Shown one piece after another: positions 51,788 through 61,458 of a stretch of 64,000 nucleotides of DNA. Origin of the DNA: Streptomyces natalensis ATCC 27448. GTDB lineage: Bacteria; Actinomycetota; Actinomycetes; Streptomycetales; Streptomycetaceae. Numbering within the stretch: the stretch's first letter is position 1; each line of letters opens with the position of its first letter. The notes under the pieces are model-generated. The model was given only the letters and a program-made list of their open reading frames with translations. It made no database searches and was not told the origin of the DNA. Location of the stretch: NCBI RefSeq assembly GCF_000935125.1, contig NZ_JRKI01000010.1:124001-188000 (forward strand). The letters are read 5' to 3'. The position numbers were made by a program, and so were the translations under genes.

Positions 51788-54199
51788 CTACGCGCGCTGC
51801 CGTCCCGGCCGCAGGGCCGATGCCGCGCGGCGGGCCGCGGTGACCGGGGCGCTGGTGCGGCAGCGGGTGGCGAAGGCCGTCCAGCGGGCCGAGCAGGCCT
51901 GGACGAGACGGGCCGCGGAGCGCGGCGCGAGCCGGGCGCGCAGCCGCAGGGCGCGGGTGGCCGCCGTGTGCAGTCCGGCGTGGACCCGCTGGACGTCGGT
52001 GGTGAGACCGGACACCGGGTGCGGCTGCGGGGCGTACAGCGTCTGCTCGACCGCCGCGGCCATGCGGCGGGCGGCCTCGGCGGCTTCCCCTTGCAGTTCC
52101 CCGATGCGAATGATCCGGGCGGCCGCCCTGCGCGGCGTCAGCGATTCGTCCGGCAGGATCCCGAAGTCCCAGGCCGTGTCCAGCAGCTCCTGCCAGGCGG
52201 GCAGGGGGTCCGTTGCCGCGTCACCGCCCGCCAGCCATCGGGAGCGTATCCGCAGCCGCCACAGCAGGGGCACGCAGAGCAACAACGCGACGAGCAGCGC
52301 GGCCAGGCCGATGGCCAGGACCGGCCAGAGGGCGGGGCCACCGGCCGTGGGTCCGGCGCCGGGTCGGGCGGGAGCCGCCGCACAGGACGTCCCTGAGCCC
52401 TGCCGCCCCTCACCGGGGGCGCAGCTCGGGGCCGTGGACGGGGCGTGCGGCGCTTCGGCGGACGGTGCGGGCCGGGGAGCGGGGTCAGTGGGATCGGCTC
52501 CGGCCGATCCGTGGTCGCGGTAGGTGTAGTCGGGGACGCTGCCGCGGCTCGGGGTCGGTTCGAAGCGGGTCCAGCCGATGCCCTGGAAGTACAGCTCGGG
52601 CCAGGCGTGCGCGTCCTTGAGGCTGACGGAGGTGGTGCCGTCGGACTGCGGGGTGCCCGGCGTGAAGCCGACCGCTACCCGGGCGGGGATCCCCAGCGTC
52701 CGCGCCATCGCCGCCATCGAGAAGGAGAAGTGGACGCAGAAGCCCTCCCGGTCCTTCAGGAAGCGGGCGATGGCCTCGCTGCCGCTGCCCGCGTTGACCT
52801 GAGTGTTGTAGGTGAAACCACCGTTGAGCGAGAACCAGTCCTGGAGGTCGACCGCCTTGTCGTACGCGGTGTGCGCGCCGCGGGTGACCGCGAGCGCGGT
52901 CCGGTGCACCACCGAGGGCAGCGAGGCGGGGACCTTGGTGTACTCGCGGACCAGCCGGGCGGGCGGCCGCGGGGCCGCGGCCAGCTGTTTCGCGGTCGGC
53001 CGCACCTGAAGGCTCTCGACCTGGTACTGCACCCCGCGGGTGGTCTGCCCCCGGTCGCCGACCAGGGTGCGTCCGGCGGGCTCGAAGCGCCAGCGCCCGG
53101 CGATGTCCACCCGGGAGGCGGGGTAGGGGAGCGGCAGCCAGTTCTGGGCGTACCAGTCGGCGGTCGAGACGGAGGTGTTGACCGTGGTGGTGGGCACCTC
53201 GGCGGACAGGCCGGGCGGTCCCGGCAGCCGGTCGGGGACATCGGTGACGGTGCGTTCGGACGGCCTCCAGGCCGCGCCGTCGAACCGGTCCAGGGCCACT
53301 ATCCGAAGATACAGATCGCTGGTGTCCCCGGTGGTCGTGCGGTAGTTGAGGACTTCCTTGTCCTCCGGCTGGTTGAGGCTGTTCTGCAACGAGACCAGCG
53401 GATTGACCGCGGAGATCGTGCCGCCCCCGCCGCCGGGGCCTCTGCCGTCGCCGGGCGGGCCGATCAGCCCGCCGCCCAGCGAGGGCAGCGCGGCGGGCAC
53501 CACCAGCGCGATCCCCAGGGCCAGCGCGCCGATCCGGCGGCCGGTACGCACCGGGGGCGGGGCGCCGCCCGCGGAGCCGAAGCCGCCCGGCCGGGCCGGG
53601 CCCGTCCCGCCGAAGACCCGGCCCCACTGGGAGAGCCGGTCGCGGCCCTCGGCGAGCAGCAGCATCAGATAGCCGGCCGCCGCCACCAGGAACCACAGCC
53701 AGCCCGCGCCGCCCTGGGACAGCCCGGCCGCCACCGAGTACAGCGCGAGCAGCGGCAGCCCGGCGGGGGCAGCGCTGCGGTAGGTGGCCGCCAGCGCGTC
53801 CACCACCAGGCCGATCAGCAGCACCCCGGCCACCAGCAGCAGCCGGATGCCGGGGGTGGCCGGCGCCGGGGTGGCGTAGCGGCCGGCGTCCCGTACGCCC
53901 TCGTGGACCAGCCGGGCGAACTCGGTAACGGCGTCCGGTCCGGGCAACAGCCCGAGGACCGCCCGGTCGTGGACGAAGCACACGGTCAGCAGCAGGACGG
54001 CGAGCAGCGCCTGCGCCGCGATGGTCAGCGGTCTGGCCAGCGGCACCCGCCGCATCAGCGCGCCCGCACCGCTGACGACTGCCAGCAGGATCGCGGCCGG
54101 CACCAGCCAGTCGAAGGGCTGCACCAGCGGCAGCAGTGCGCAGGCCGCGCACAGCGTCGCCATCGCCGCGCACAGCGCCAGTCGACCCCGACCGCTCAT
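51788..54199 (-). CDS. TgpA-type transglutaminase-domain membrane protein
   Basis: An 803-aa protein with six to seven N-terminal transmembrane helices (residues 5-235). A large extracytoplasmic domain contains a transglutaminase-like fold, with the catalytic Cys in LKDREGFCVHFSFSMAAMAR, His in SLKDAHAWPELYFQG and the acidic residue in GWTRFEPTPSRG. One more transmembrane helix (VLAIGLAALLVALLLCVPLL) and a cytoplasmic DUF4129 tail (PLPAWQELLDTAWDFG) follow. It is the third gene of the MoxR-DUF58-TgpA set found in many bacteria, thought to remodel surface proteins or wall. ATG 54199 overlaps a micro-ORF stop (ATGA). Confidence 0.92.
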   Translation of the reverse strand: MSGRGRLALCAAMATLCAACALLPLVQPFDWLVPAAILLAVVSGAGALMRRVPLARPLTIAAQALLAVLLLTVCFVHDRAVLGLLPGPDAVTEFARLVHEGVRDAGRYATPAPATPGIRLLLVAGVLLIGLVVDALAATYRSAAPAGLPLLALYSVAAGLSQGGAGWLWFLVAAAGYLMLLLAEGRDRLSQWGRVFGGTGPARPGGFGSAGGAPPPVRTGRRIGALALGIALVVPAALPSLGGGLIGPPGDGRGPGGGGGTISAVNPLVSLQNSLNQPEDKEVLNYRTTTGDTSDLYLRIVALDRFDGAAWRPSERTVTDVPDRLPGPPGLSAEVPTTTVNTSVSTADWYAQNWLPLPYPASRVDIAGRWRFEPAGRTLVGDRGQTTRGVQYQVESLQVRPTAKQLAAAPRPPARLVREYTKVPASLPSVVHRTALAVTRGAHTAYDKAVDLQDWFSLNGGFTYNTQVNAGSGSEAIARFLKDREGFCVHFSFSMAAMARTLGIPARVAVGFTPGTPQSDGTTSVSLKDAHAWPELYFQGIGWTRFEPTPSRGSVPDYTYRDHGSAGADPTDPAPRPAPSAEAPHAPSTAPSCAPGEGRQGSGTSCAAAPARPGAGPTAGGPALWPVLAIGLAALLVALLLCVPLLWRLRIRSRWLAGGDAATDPLPAWQELLDTAWDFGILPDESLTPRRAAARIIRIGELQGEAAEAARRMAAAVEQTLYAPQPHPVSGLTTDVQRVHAGLHTAATRALRLRARLAPRSAARLVQACSARWTAFATRCRTSAPVTAARRAASALRPGRQRA

Positions 54200-54276
54200 G
54201 CCGACACCTCGCTTCGCTCGGCTCCGCATTCGCGGAGCGCGCACCCCCTTCTGATGAGCTCCCTGTGCTCGCTCAT
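54196..54276 (-). CDS. Micro-ORF overlapping the transglutaminase start
   Basis: A 26-codon ORF reads MSEHRELIRRGCALRECG, then AERSEVSA. Its stop overlaps the transglutaminase ATG and its ATG overlaps the stop of the shorter micro-ORF before it. It is a diverged member of the family at 36.2 and 37.8 kb: the C-terminal AERSEVSA and the RRxCAxRECG core are kept, with AGA AGG in place of AGG AGG. Confidence 0.5.
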   Translation of the reverse strand: MSEHRELIRRGCALRECGAERSEVSA

Positions 54277-54320
54277 GCCGACACCTCGCTTCGCTCGGCT
54301 CCGCCCGTCCGTGCCCTCAT
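54273..54320 (-). CDS. Short micro-ORF overlapping the DUF58 stop
   Basis: A 15-codon ORF reads MRARTGGAERSEVSA. Its ATG overlaps the DUF58 stop (ATGA) and its TGA overlaps the next micro-ORF's ATG. Only the 3' half of the repeat (GAGCCGAGCGAAGCGAGGTG) is present, so it looks like a partial copy that still preserves coupling. Confidence 0.45.
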   Translation of the reverse strand: MRARTGGAERSEVSA

Positions 54321-55692
54321 GCCCCGCCTCCCGCCGTGGCGCCGTCCGGTGCGGGCCGCTCCGGGCCCGCCCCGGCGTGGTCGGCGGCGCACCGCCACAG
54401 ATCGGCGAGTGAGCTGTCGGCGGTCACCGGCAGCGCCGTCCAGCCCGCCTTGCGCAGCATCAGCACCCGCTCCGCCACCGGCAGCTGGTCCGACGCGAAC
54501 CGGATCCCGCCGGGGCCGGTCAGCCACGCATCCCCGTCCAGGACGAACGCCACCGCCGCGCCGCAGCGCTGCCGTATCCGCCCCGCGACCGCCGCCTGCT
54601 CCTCGTCCAGATCGCCGAAGAAGCCGACCAGCAGGCCCTCCTTGCCGCCGCGCAGGGCGTCGTATGCGGCCGAGAGCCCGCTCTCCTCGGAGGGCTCCAG
54701 CACCGCGAGGGTGTCCAGCAGCAGGCCCGCCGTGTCAGCGGACGCGGCGGCGCCGGTGCCGTCCAGGCCGGGCACCGGGCTGCCGGTGTCGGTCAGCAGC
54801 CGCACCGAGAAGCCCCGCTCCAGCAGATGGACGCCCACCGATGCGGCGGCGGTGACGGCCCATTCGAAGGCCGCTTCGGGACCGGCTCCCTCGTGCGCCT
54901 GTACCCGGGTGTCCAAAAGGACCGTGCAGCGCGCCTTTTGGGGCTGTTCCTCCCGGCGCACCATCAGCTCGCCGTGGCGTGCGGTCGACCGCCAGTGGAC
55001 CCGGCGCAGATCGTCGCCGTGGCGGTAGCCGCGGGGGATGATGTCGTCCTCACCGGCCAGCGCCAGGGAGCGCTGCCGACCGTCGCCGTAGCCGGGGGTC
55101 TCGCCCGGTGGGCGGACGGGCGGCAGCGGCTCGGTGCGCGGCACCACCATCAGGGTGTCGGCGGTGCTGAAGGAACGGGCCAGCTCGCACATGCCGAACG
55201 GATCGGACAGCCGCAGCTGGAGCGGCCCCAGCGGATAGCGGCCGCGCAGATCGGACCGGACGCGGTAGGACACCTCCCGCCGGCCGCCGGCCTCCACCCG
55301 GTCCAGCACGAAACGCGGCCGCGGCCCCAGGACGTAGGGCACCCGGTCCTGGAGCATCAGCACCCCGGTGGGCAGCCGGGAGACGTTCTCGATCCGCAGC
55401 CGGACCCGGGACTCGCCGCCCGCCGGCACCCGGCCGGGCGTCAGCGTACGGCTGCCCGTGACGCGGTGCCGGGTGCGGTGCAGTACCAGGACGCACACCA
55501 GCGGCAGCGCCGCCAGCAGCAGCCCGACCCGCAGCAGATCCGCCTGCCCGAGCAGGAACGAACACACCGCCGCGGCCACCCCGGCCGCCAGGAACGATCT
55601 GCCGCGCGTGGTCAGCCCCCCGAGCGCCGCCCGCAGCCCCGCCCGCTGCGGCGTCCCCTCGTGCCCCGCCCCGAAGCTCCCCCCGTCGGACA

Positions 55693-55693
<1 letters not shown>
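54317..55693 (-). CDS. DUF58 protein
   Basis: A 458-aa protein with two N-terminal hydrophobic helices (SFLAAGVAAAVCSFLLG, RVGLLLAALPLVCVLVL), a beta-rich middle, and the DUF58 core: GDDLRRVHWRSTARHGELMVRREEQ and VLLDTRVQ, the start of a von Willebrand A-like fold with an altered MIDAS (DTR instead of DxSxS). DUF58 proteins work with MoxR ATPases in assembling or activating surface complexes. ATG 55693 overlaps the MoxR stop by one base (TGATG). The stop overlaps a micro-ORF leading to the transglutaminase gene. Confidence 0.9.
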
Positions 55694-56715
<1,022 letters not shown>

Positions 56716-56869
56716 TCGGCCCTCCCCGGCCCTTCCCCAAGCACTGGTCACCCACGCATTCTTGCTGTCCGCGCGGCTTCGCGTCATGGCCTGTGGATAA
56801 CTGGGGGTGATATGTCCGGTGCGTCCGGGGCGTTCGGGGCCGGGGGTGTCAGTCGGCTTGGCCGGATCC

Positions 56870-57469
56870 TTACGGCCGGGGATCGATCTCCCGCAGCAGG
56901 CCCGTCGTCACATCGAAGACGAAGCCCCGGACATCGTCCCGGTGCGGCAGGAAGGGCGAGGTACGCACCCGCTGCATGGACTGCCGTACGTCGTCGTCGA
57001 GGTCCTTGAACGCCTCGACCGCCCAGGTGGGCCGCTGTCCGACCTCGGCCTCCAGCTCATGGCGGAAGTCCTCGGTCAGGCTGAGCAGACCGCAGCCGGT
57101 GTGGTGGATCAGGACGACCGAGCGGGTGCCCAGCGCGCGCTGGCTGATCGTCAGCGAGCGGATGATGTCGTCGGTGACCACGCCGCCCGCGTTGCGGATG
57201 GTGTGGCAGTCGCCGAGCTCTAGGCCCAGCGCGGCGTGCAGGTCGATACGGGCGTCCATACAGGACACCACCGCGACCTTGAGGACCGGCCGGGCGTCCA
57301 TCCCGGGGTCGGTGAAGTCGGTGGCATAGTGGCGGTTCGCCTCGACGAGGCGATCGGTGACCGTCCCCGGGCTCTCGGCCTTCGCCGAGTGGGGAGGACC
57401 GCTCTCACCGGCGCGGGCGGCGGCGCGGTCGGCGGACGGGGGCAGCGGCTGCGACGCAGGTATGGGCAT
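56870..57469 (-). CDS. Beta-class carbonic anhydrase
   Basis: A 199-aa zinc enzyme interconverting CO2 and bicarbonate. Zinc ligands and catalytic dyad: VAVVSCMDARIDLHAALGLE (Cys, Asp-Arg) and VLIHHTGCGLLSL (His, Cys); also TIRNAGGVVTDDIIRSL. The first 35 residues are Pro/Ser-rich and non-conserved. The ATG at 57469 follows TACCGT by 6 nt (leaderless possible) and has GAAGG close by. It is monocistronic, divergent from the dcw promoter and 150 nt upstream of the MoxR operon on the same strand. Confidence 0.93.
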   Translation of the reverse strand: MPIPASQPLPPSADRAAARAGESGPPHSAKAESPGTVTDRLVEANRHYATDFTDPGMDARPVLKVAVVSCMDARIDLHAALGLELGDCHTIRNAGGVVTDDIIRSLTISQRALGTRSVVLIHHTGCGLLSLTEDFRHELEAEVGQRPTWAVEAFKDLDDDVRQSMQRVRTSPFLPHRDDVRGFVFDVTTGLLREIDPRP

Positions 57470-57632
57470 GCCTTCACGGTAATGGGCAACACCCGTTCCG
57501 GTCGCGTGTGAGGACGGGCATAGGGGTCAACATCACTCCGTGTGAGGTAACCCACAGTGATGACGGACATGCCTCTGTACGGGTGAACGACCGGTCCGCC
57601 AAACCCGTCGCGGGACGCGCGGAACCGGTTGA

Positions 57633-57660
57633 TTGACCGGGGCAGCCGGTGGACTAAAGT
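57633..57660 (+). promoter_or_regulatory. Main promoter upstream of the dcw cluster
   Basis: TTGACC (57633-57638) and TAAAGT (57655-57660) with 16-bp spacing form the best vegetative promoter match in the window. It would start transcription near 57668, giving a leader of about 220 nt before rsmH. The rest of the 418-nt gap between carbonic anhydrase and rsmH shows nothing I recognise; no mraZ gene is present. Confidence 0.75.
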
Positions 57661-57887
57661 GGCGCGAAGTGGGAGGCGTGACGCTCTCCTTGGATCCCGA
57701 ATCCCTCGCGTGCGATGCGTCGCACGTACGGCTCGGCCTCCTCCCGCTCCACCGGTACTTCCGACGCCACTTCCCCGTCGCCGGAGGACCACTTCCCCTT
57801 CAGAGCGGGCGGGGACCAAGCGGTACGTACGGCACCCCCCAGCCAACGGCCGGGGACCCACCTGCCGCCCACCCCATCGGAAGAGGC

Positions 57888-58853
57888 ATGAGTAACTCCC
57901 GGCACGTACCCGTCATGCTCCAGCGGTGTCTGGACATGCTCGCCCCCGCGCTCGCCGAGCCCGGAGCGGTCGTCGTCGACTGCACCCTCGGCCTCGGTGG
58001 GCACAGCGAGGCGCTGCTCGCCACCTTCCCCGAGGCCCGGCTGATCGCCCTGGACCGCGACCCGTCCGCCCTGAAGCTCGCCGGCGAGCGGCTGGCCCCG
58101 TACGGCGAGCGCGCCACCCTGGTACACGCCGTCTACGACGAGCTGCCCGAGGTCCTGGACCGGCTCGGGACCCCGCGCGTCCAGGGCGTCCTCTTCGACC
58201 TCGGCGTCTCCTCCATGCAGCTGGACGAGGCCGAGCGCGGGTTCGCCTACGCCCAGGACGCCCCGCTGGACATGAGGATGGACCAGTCGACCGGCATCAG
58301 CGCCGCGGACGTCCTCAACACCTACGCCCCCGGTGAGCTGGTGCGGATCCTGCGCGCCTACGGGGAGGAGAAGCAGGCCAAGCGGATCGTCTCGGCGATC
58401 GTGCGCGAGCGTGCCAAGGAGCCGTTCACGAACAGCGCGCGGCTGGTCGAGCTGATCCGCGACGCGCTGCCGCAGGCCGCCAAGCGCACCGGCGGCAACC
58501 CCGCCAAGCGCACCTTCCAGGCGCTGCGCATCGAGGTCAACGGCGAGCTGGCCTGTGTGGAGCGGGCCATTCCGGCCGCGGTCGAGGCGCTGGCGGTCGG
58601 CGGCCGGATCGCCGTGCTCGCGTACCACTCGCTGGAGGACCGCCTGGTCAAGCAGGTCTTCGCGGCCGGCGCGGCCACCACCGCGCCGCCCGGACTCCCG
58701 GTGGTCCCCGAGCGCTACCAGCCGCGCCTGAAGCTGCTGACCCGCGGCGCGGAACTGCCGACGGACGAGGAGATCGCCGAGAACCGCCGCGCGGCCCCCG
58801 CCCGGCTGCGCGGCGCCGAGCGCATCCGCGAGAACGTCGAGGACCGCGCATGA
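57888..58853 (+). CDS. rsmH: 16S rRNA (cytosine1402-N4)-methyltransferase
   Basis: A 321-aa SAM-dependent methyltransferase (MraW) that modifies the ribosomal P-site base C1402. It opens [17 protein letters not shown]; the SAM loop is [16 protein letters not shown]; then [74 protein letters not shown] and [17 protein letters not shown]. The ATG at 57888 follows GGAAGAGG. An in-frame GTG at 57669, just after the promoter, would add 73 residues; its wobble positions look non-coding in the second half. It overlaps ftsL by ATGA and opens the division/cell-wall cluster. Confidence 0.96.
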   Translation: MSNSRHVPVMLQRCLDMLAPALAEPGAVVVDCTLGLGGHSEALLATFPEARLIALDRDPSALKLAGERLAPYGERATLVHAVYDELPEVLDRLGTPRVQGVLFDLGVSSMQLDEAERGFAYAQDAPLDMRMDQSTGISAADVLNTYAPGELVRILRAYGEEKQAKRIVSAIVRERAKEPFTNSARLVELIRDALPQAAKRTGGNPAKRTFQALRIEVNGELACVERAIPAAVEALAVGGRIAVLAYHSLEDRLVKQVFAAGAATTAPPGLPVVPERYQPRLKLLTRGAELPTDEEIAENRRAAPARLRGAERIRENVEDRA

Positions 58854-59392
58854 AGGCCCGGGGGCGGCCGCCCCGGAGACCCGGACGGCTGGCCGCGCTG
58901 CTTCCCGCAGGCGCCGGCACCGCGGCCCGCACCCCCTTCGTCCTGCTGATCGTCGTGCTGCTCGGCTCCGGGCTGATCACCCTCCTGCTGCTCAACTCCG
59001 CCCTGAACCAAGGGTCGTTCGAGCTGAGCAGGCTGGAGAAGAAGACCGACGACCTGACGGACGAACAGCAGGCGCTGCAACAGGAGGTGGACGGCTACTC
59101 CGCGCCGGACGCCCTGGAGAAGCGCGCCCGGAAGCTGGGGATGGTGCCCGGCGGCAATCCGGCGTTCCTGATGCCCGACGGGACGGTACGCGGCAAGCCG
59201 AGCGTGGCCACGGGCGAGGAGACGGCGCTGAGCGCGCCTGCCGAGCCGTCCCGGCCGGGCCTGACGCCCTTCGCGGACCCGTCCGCCACCCCGTCCCCCG
59301 CGGCCCCGGCCGCACCCGGCACCTCCGCCCGGCCCACGCCTCCCGGGCGCGCCGCCGCGGACGCTCCCGCCCCGACGACCCACGGCAGGTGA
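58850..59392 (+). CDS. ftsL: Cell-division protein FtsL
   Basis: A 180-aa bitopic protein with a short basic cytoplasmic N-terminus, one transmembrane helix ([20 protein letters not shown]) and a coiled coil ([38 protein letters not shown]) that pairs with the FtsB-like subunit in the divisome. The C-terminal 70 residues are Pro/Ala-rich and disordered. Position between rsmH and ftsI, and ATGA/GTGA overlaps at both ends, support the assignment, as sequence conservation of FtsL is low. In Streptomyces it acts in sporulation septation. Confidence 0.88.
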   Translation: MKARGRPPRRPGRLAALLPAGAGTAARTPFVLLIVVLLGSGLITLLLLNSALNQGSFELSRLEKKTDDLTDEQQALQQEVDGYSAPDALEKRARKLGMVPGGNPAFLMPDGTVRGKPSVATGEETALSAPAEPSRPGLTPFADPSATPSPAAPAAPGTSARPTPPGRAAADAPAPTTHGR

Positions 59393-61440
59393 CCGGCGGC
59401 ATGACCGAGCCCAGGCAACCCCGCCGCCGCGTCCCGCGCCCCGCCCGGCCCGGACCCGCGGCGGGCCGTGGCGGCGCGCCGCGCCCGGCGGCCGGCAGGA
59501 CCACGGCCCGGGCCGCGAAGTCCGCAGCCCCCTCCGCCGCGAAAACCGCCGCCAGGCCCGCCGCCCCACGCACCGCCCCCCGGCAGTCCGCCCCCCGGCC
59601 CGCCGCCGCGCTCCGCCTGGGCAGCCCGCGCCCCCGGCTGCGCCTGGTCTCGCTGGGGCTGACGGTGGTACTGCTCTCCTTCGTCGTACGGCTCTTCCAG
59701 GTGCAGGCCGTGGACGCGAGCGCGTTCGCCGCCAAGGCCAACGAGAACCGCTATGTCCCCGTCAAGCTGGCCGCCGAGCGCGGTGCGATCACCGACCGGG
59801 ACGGCGTGGCGCTGGCGGCCACCGTCGACGCGTACGACATCACCGCCGACCCCAGCCTGCTGACGTCCGAGCGGACCGGCATCGACGACGCCCCGCAGCG
59901 CGCCGCGAAGCTGCTCGCGCCCCTCCTCCACGAGGACCGTGCGACCCTCGCCGCCAAGCTGGCCCAGCGCAAAACGCGCTATGTGCTGCTCGCCCGTCAG
60001 CAGACCCCGCAGGTCTGGAAGCGGATCAAGGACCTCCGTAAGACGCTGGACGCTGCGGCCGCCGTCGCACCCAAGCGCGCGCCCCGCCCCGACGTCCTGG
60101 TCGGGATCTTCGCCGACAAGCACAGCAAGCGGGTCTACCCCAACAAGGACCTGGCCTCCGGCGTCCTCGGCTTCGTCAACAGCGCAGGCAAGGGCAGCGG
60201 CGGAATAGAGGCCCTGCTCGACAGGAAACTCGCCGGCAAGGACGGCAAGCTCGTCTACGCCCAGTCCGGCGGCCGCCGGGTGCCCACCGCGGACGTCCAG
60301 GAGCACCCCGCCGTGCCCGGGACCGACGTCCGGCTGACCCTTGACCGCGACATCCAGTGGGCGGCGCAGCAGGCCATCACCGAGCAGGTCAGAAAATCCG
60401 GGGCCGACCGCGGCTACGTCGTCGTCCAGGACACCCGCACCGGCGAGATCCTGGCGCTGGCCAATGCGCCCGGCTTCGACCCCAATGACGTGGCCAGGGC
60501 CGACCCCGAGGCGCTGGGCAACGCCGCGCTCACCGATGCGTACGAGCCCGGCTCCACCAGCAAGCTGATGTCGATGGCCGCCGTCCTACAGGAGGGCGTC
60601 GCCACCCCGGCCACCCGGGTGACCGTGCCCAACCGGCTGCACCGCGGCGACCGGCTGTTCGCCGACGACGTCGATCACCGCACCTGGTATCTGACCCTCA
60701 ACGGGGTGCTCGCCAAGTCCAGCAACATCGGCACGATCCTGGCCGCCGGCCAGTTGGGGAAGACCCAGGCCGAGGCCAACCGGGTGCTCTACTCCTACCT
60801 GCACGCATTCGGCATCGGCAGGCCGACCGGACTCGGCTTCCCCGGGGAGACCGACGGCATCCTGGCCAGGCCGCAGGACTGGAACACCTCGCAGCAGTAC
60901 ACCATCCCCTTCGGCCAGGGGCTGTCCCTCAACGCCGTCCAGGCCGCCTCCGTCTACTCCACCATCGCCAACGGCGGCGAGCGGATCGTCCCCTCGCTGA
61001 TCAGCGGCACCACCGGCCCCGACGGCCGCTTCGCCCCCGCCGCGCGGCCCGAGCGGACCCGCGTGGTCAGCCCGAAGACCGCCGCCACGCTGGCCGCCAT
61101 GCTCGAATCGGTGGTCGACGACAAGGAGGGCACCGGCCCCCGTGCGAAGATCGACGGCTACCGGGTCGGCGGCAAGACCGGCACGTCCAACCGGGTGGAC
61201 CCCAAAACCGGCCGCTACCGTGGCTACACCGCCTCCTTCGCCGGTTTCGCCCCCGCCGACAAGCCCCGCATCACGGTCTACTGCGCCGTCCAGAACCCCA
61301 CCGTGGGGAGCTACTACGGTGGCCGGGTCTGCGGCCCGATCTACAAGCAGGTCATGGCGTTCGCGCTGAAAACCCTCCAGGTTCCGCCGACCGGCGCCCG
61401 GCCCCCGCGCCTGCCGGTCACCTTCAAGCCAGGCGAATGA
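59389..61440 (+). CDS. ftsI: Penicillin-binding protein FtsI (septal transpeptidase)
   Basis: A 683-aa class B PBP that cross-links septal peptidoglycan. The cytoplasmic tail (about residues 1-80) is unusually Pro/Ala/Arg-rich. One transmembrane helix follows (LRLVSLGLTVVLLSFVVRLF), then the PBP dimer domain (residues about 100-280) and the transpeptidase domain, with the serine nucleophile in SxxK (S389-K392, YEPGSTSKLMSM), SxN (S444-N446, AKSSNIG) and KTGT (K596, GGKTGTSNRV). The GTG at 59389 overlaps the ftsL stop; ATG 59401 is an alternative. It is transcribed with ftsL and murE. Confidence 0.96.
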   Translation: MTGGMTEPRQPRRRVPRPARPGPAAGRGGAPRPAAGRTTARAAKSAAPSAAKTAARPAAPRTAPRQSAPRPAAALRLGSPRPRLRLVSLGLTVVLLSFVVRLFQVQAVDASAFAAKANENRYVPVKLAAERGAITDRDGVALAATVDAYDITADPSLLTSERTGIDDAPQRAAKLLAPLLHEDRATLAAKLAQRKTRYVLLARQQTPQVWKRIKDLRKTLDAAAAVAPKRAPRPDVLVGIFADKHSKRVYPNKDLASGVLGFVNSAGKGSGGIEALLDRKLAGKDGKLVYAQSGGRRVPTADVQEHPAVPGTDVRLTLDRDIQWAAQQAITEQVRKSGADRGYVVVQDTRTGEILALANAPGFDPNDVARADPEALGNAALTDAYEPGSTSKLMSMAAVLQEGVATPATRVTVPNRLHRGDRLFADDVDHRTWYLTLNGVLAKSSNIGTILAAGQLGKTQAEANRVLYSYLHAFGIGRPTGLGFPGETDGILARPQDWNTSQQYTIPFGQGLSLNAVQAASVYSTIANGGERIVPSLISGTTGPDGRFAPAARPERTRVVSPKTAATLAAMLESVVDDKEGTGPRAKIDGYRVGGKTGTSNRVDPKTGRYRGYTASFAGFAPADKPRITVYCAVQNPTVGSYYGGRVCGPIYKQVMAFALKTLQVPPTGARPPRLPVTFKPGE

Positions 61441-61458
61441 AATCGAGGCACCACCGCC

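Noticed and set aside
57470-57887. mraZ gene at the head of the dcw cluster
   Set aside because: No frame in the gap before rsmH encodes MraZ/AbrB-like motifs.
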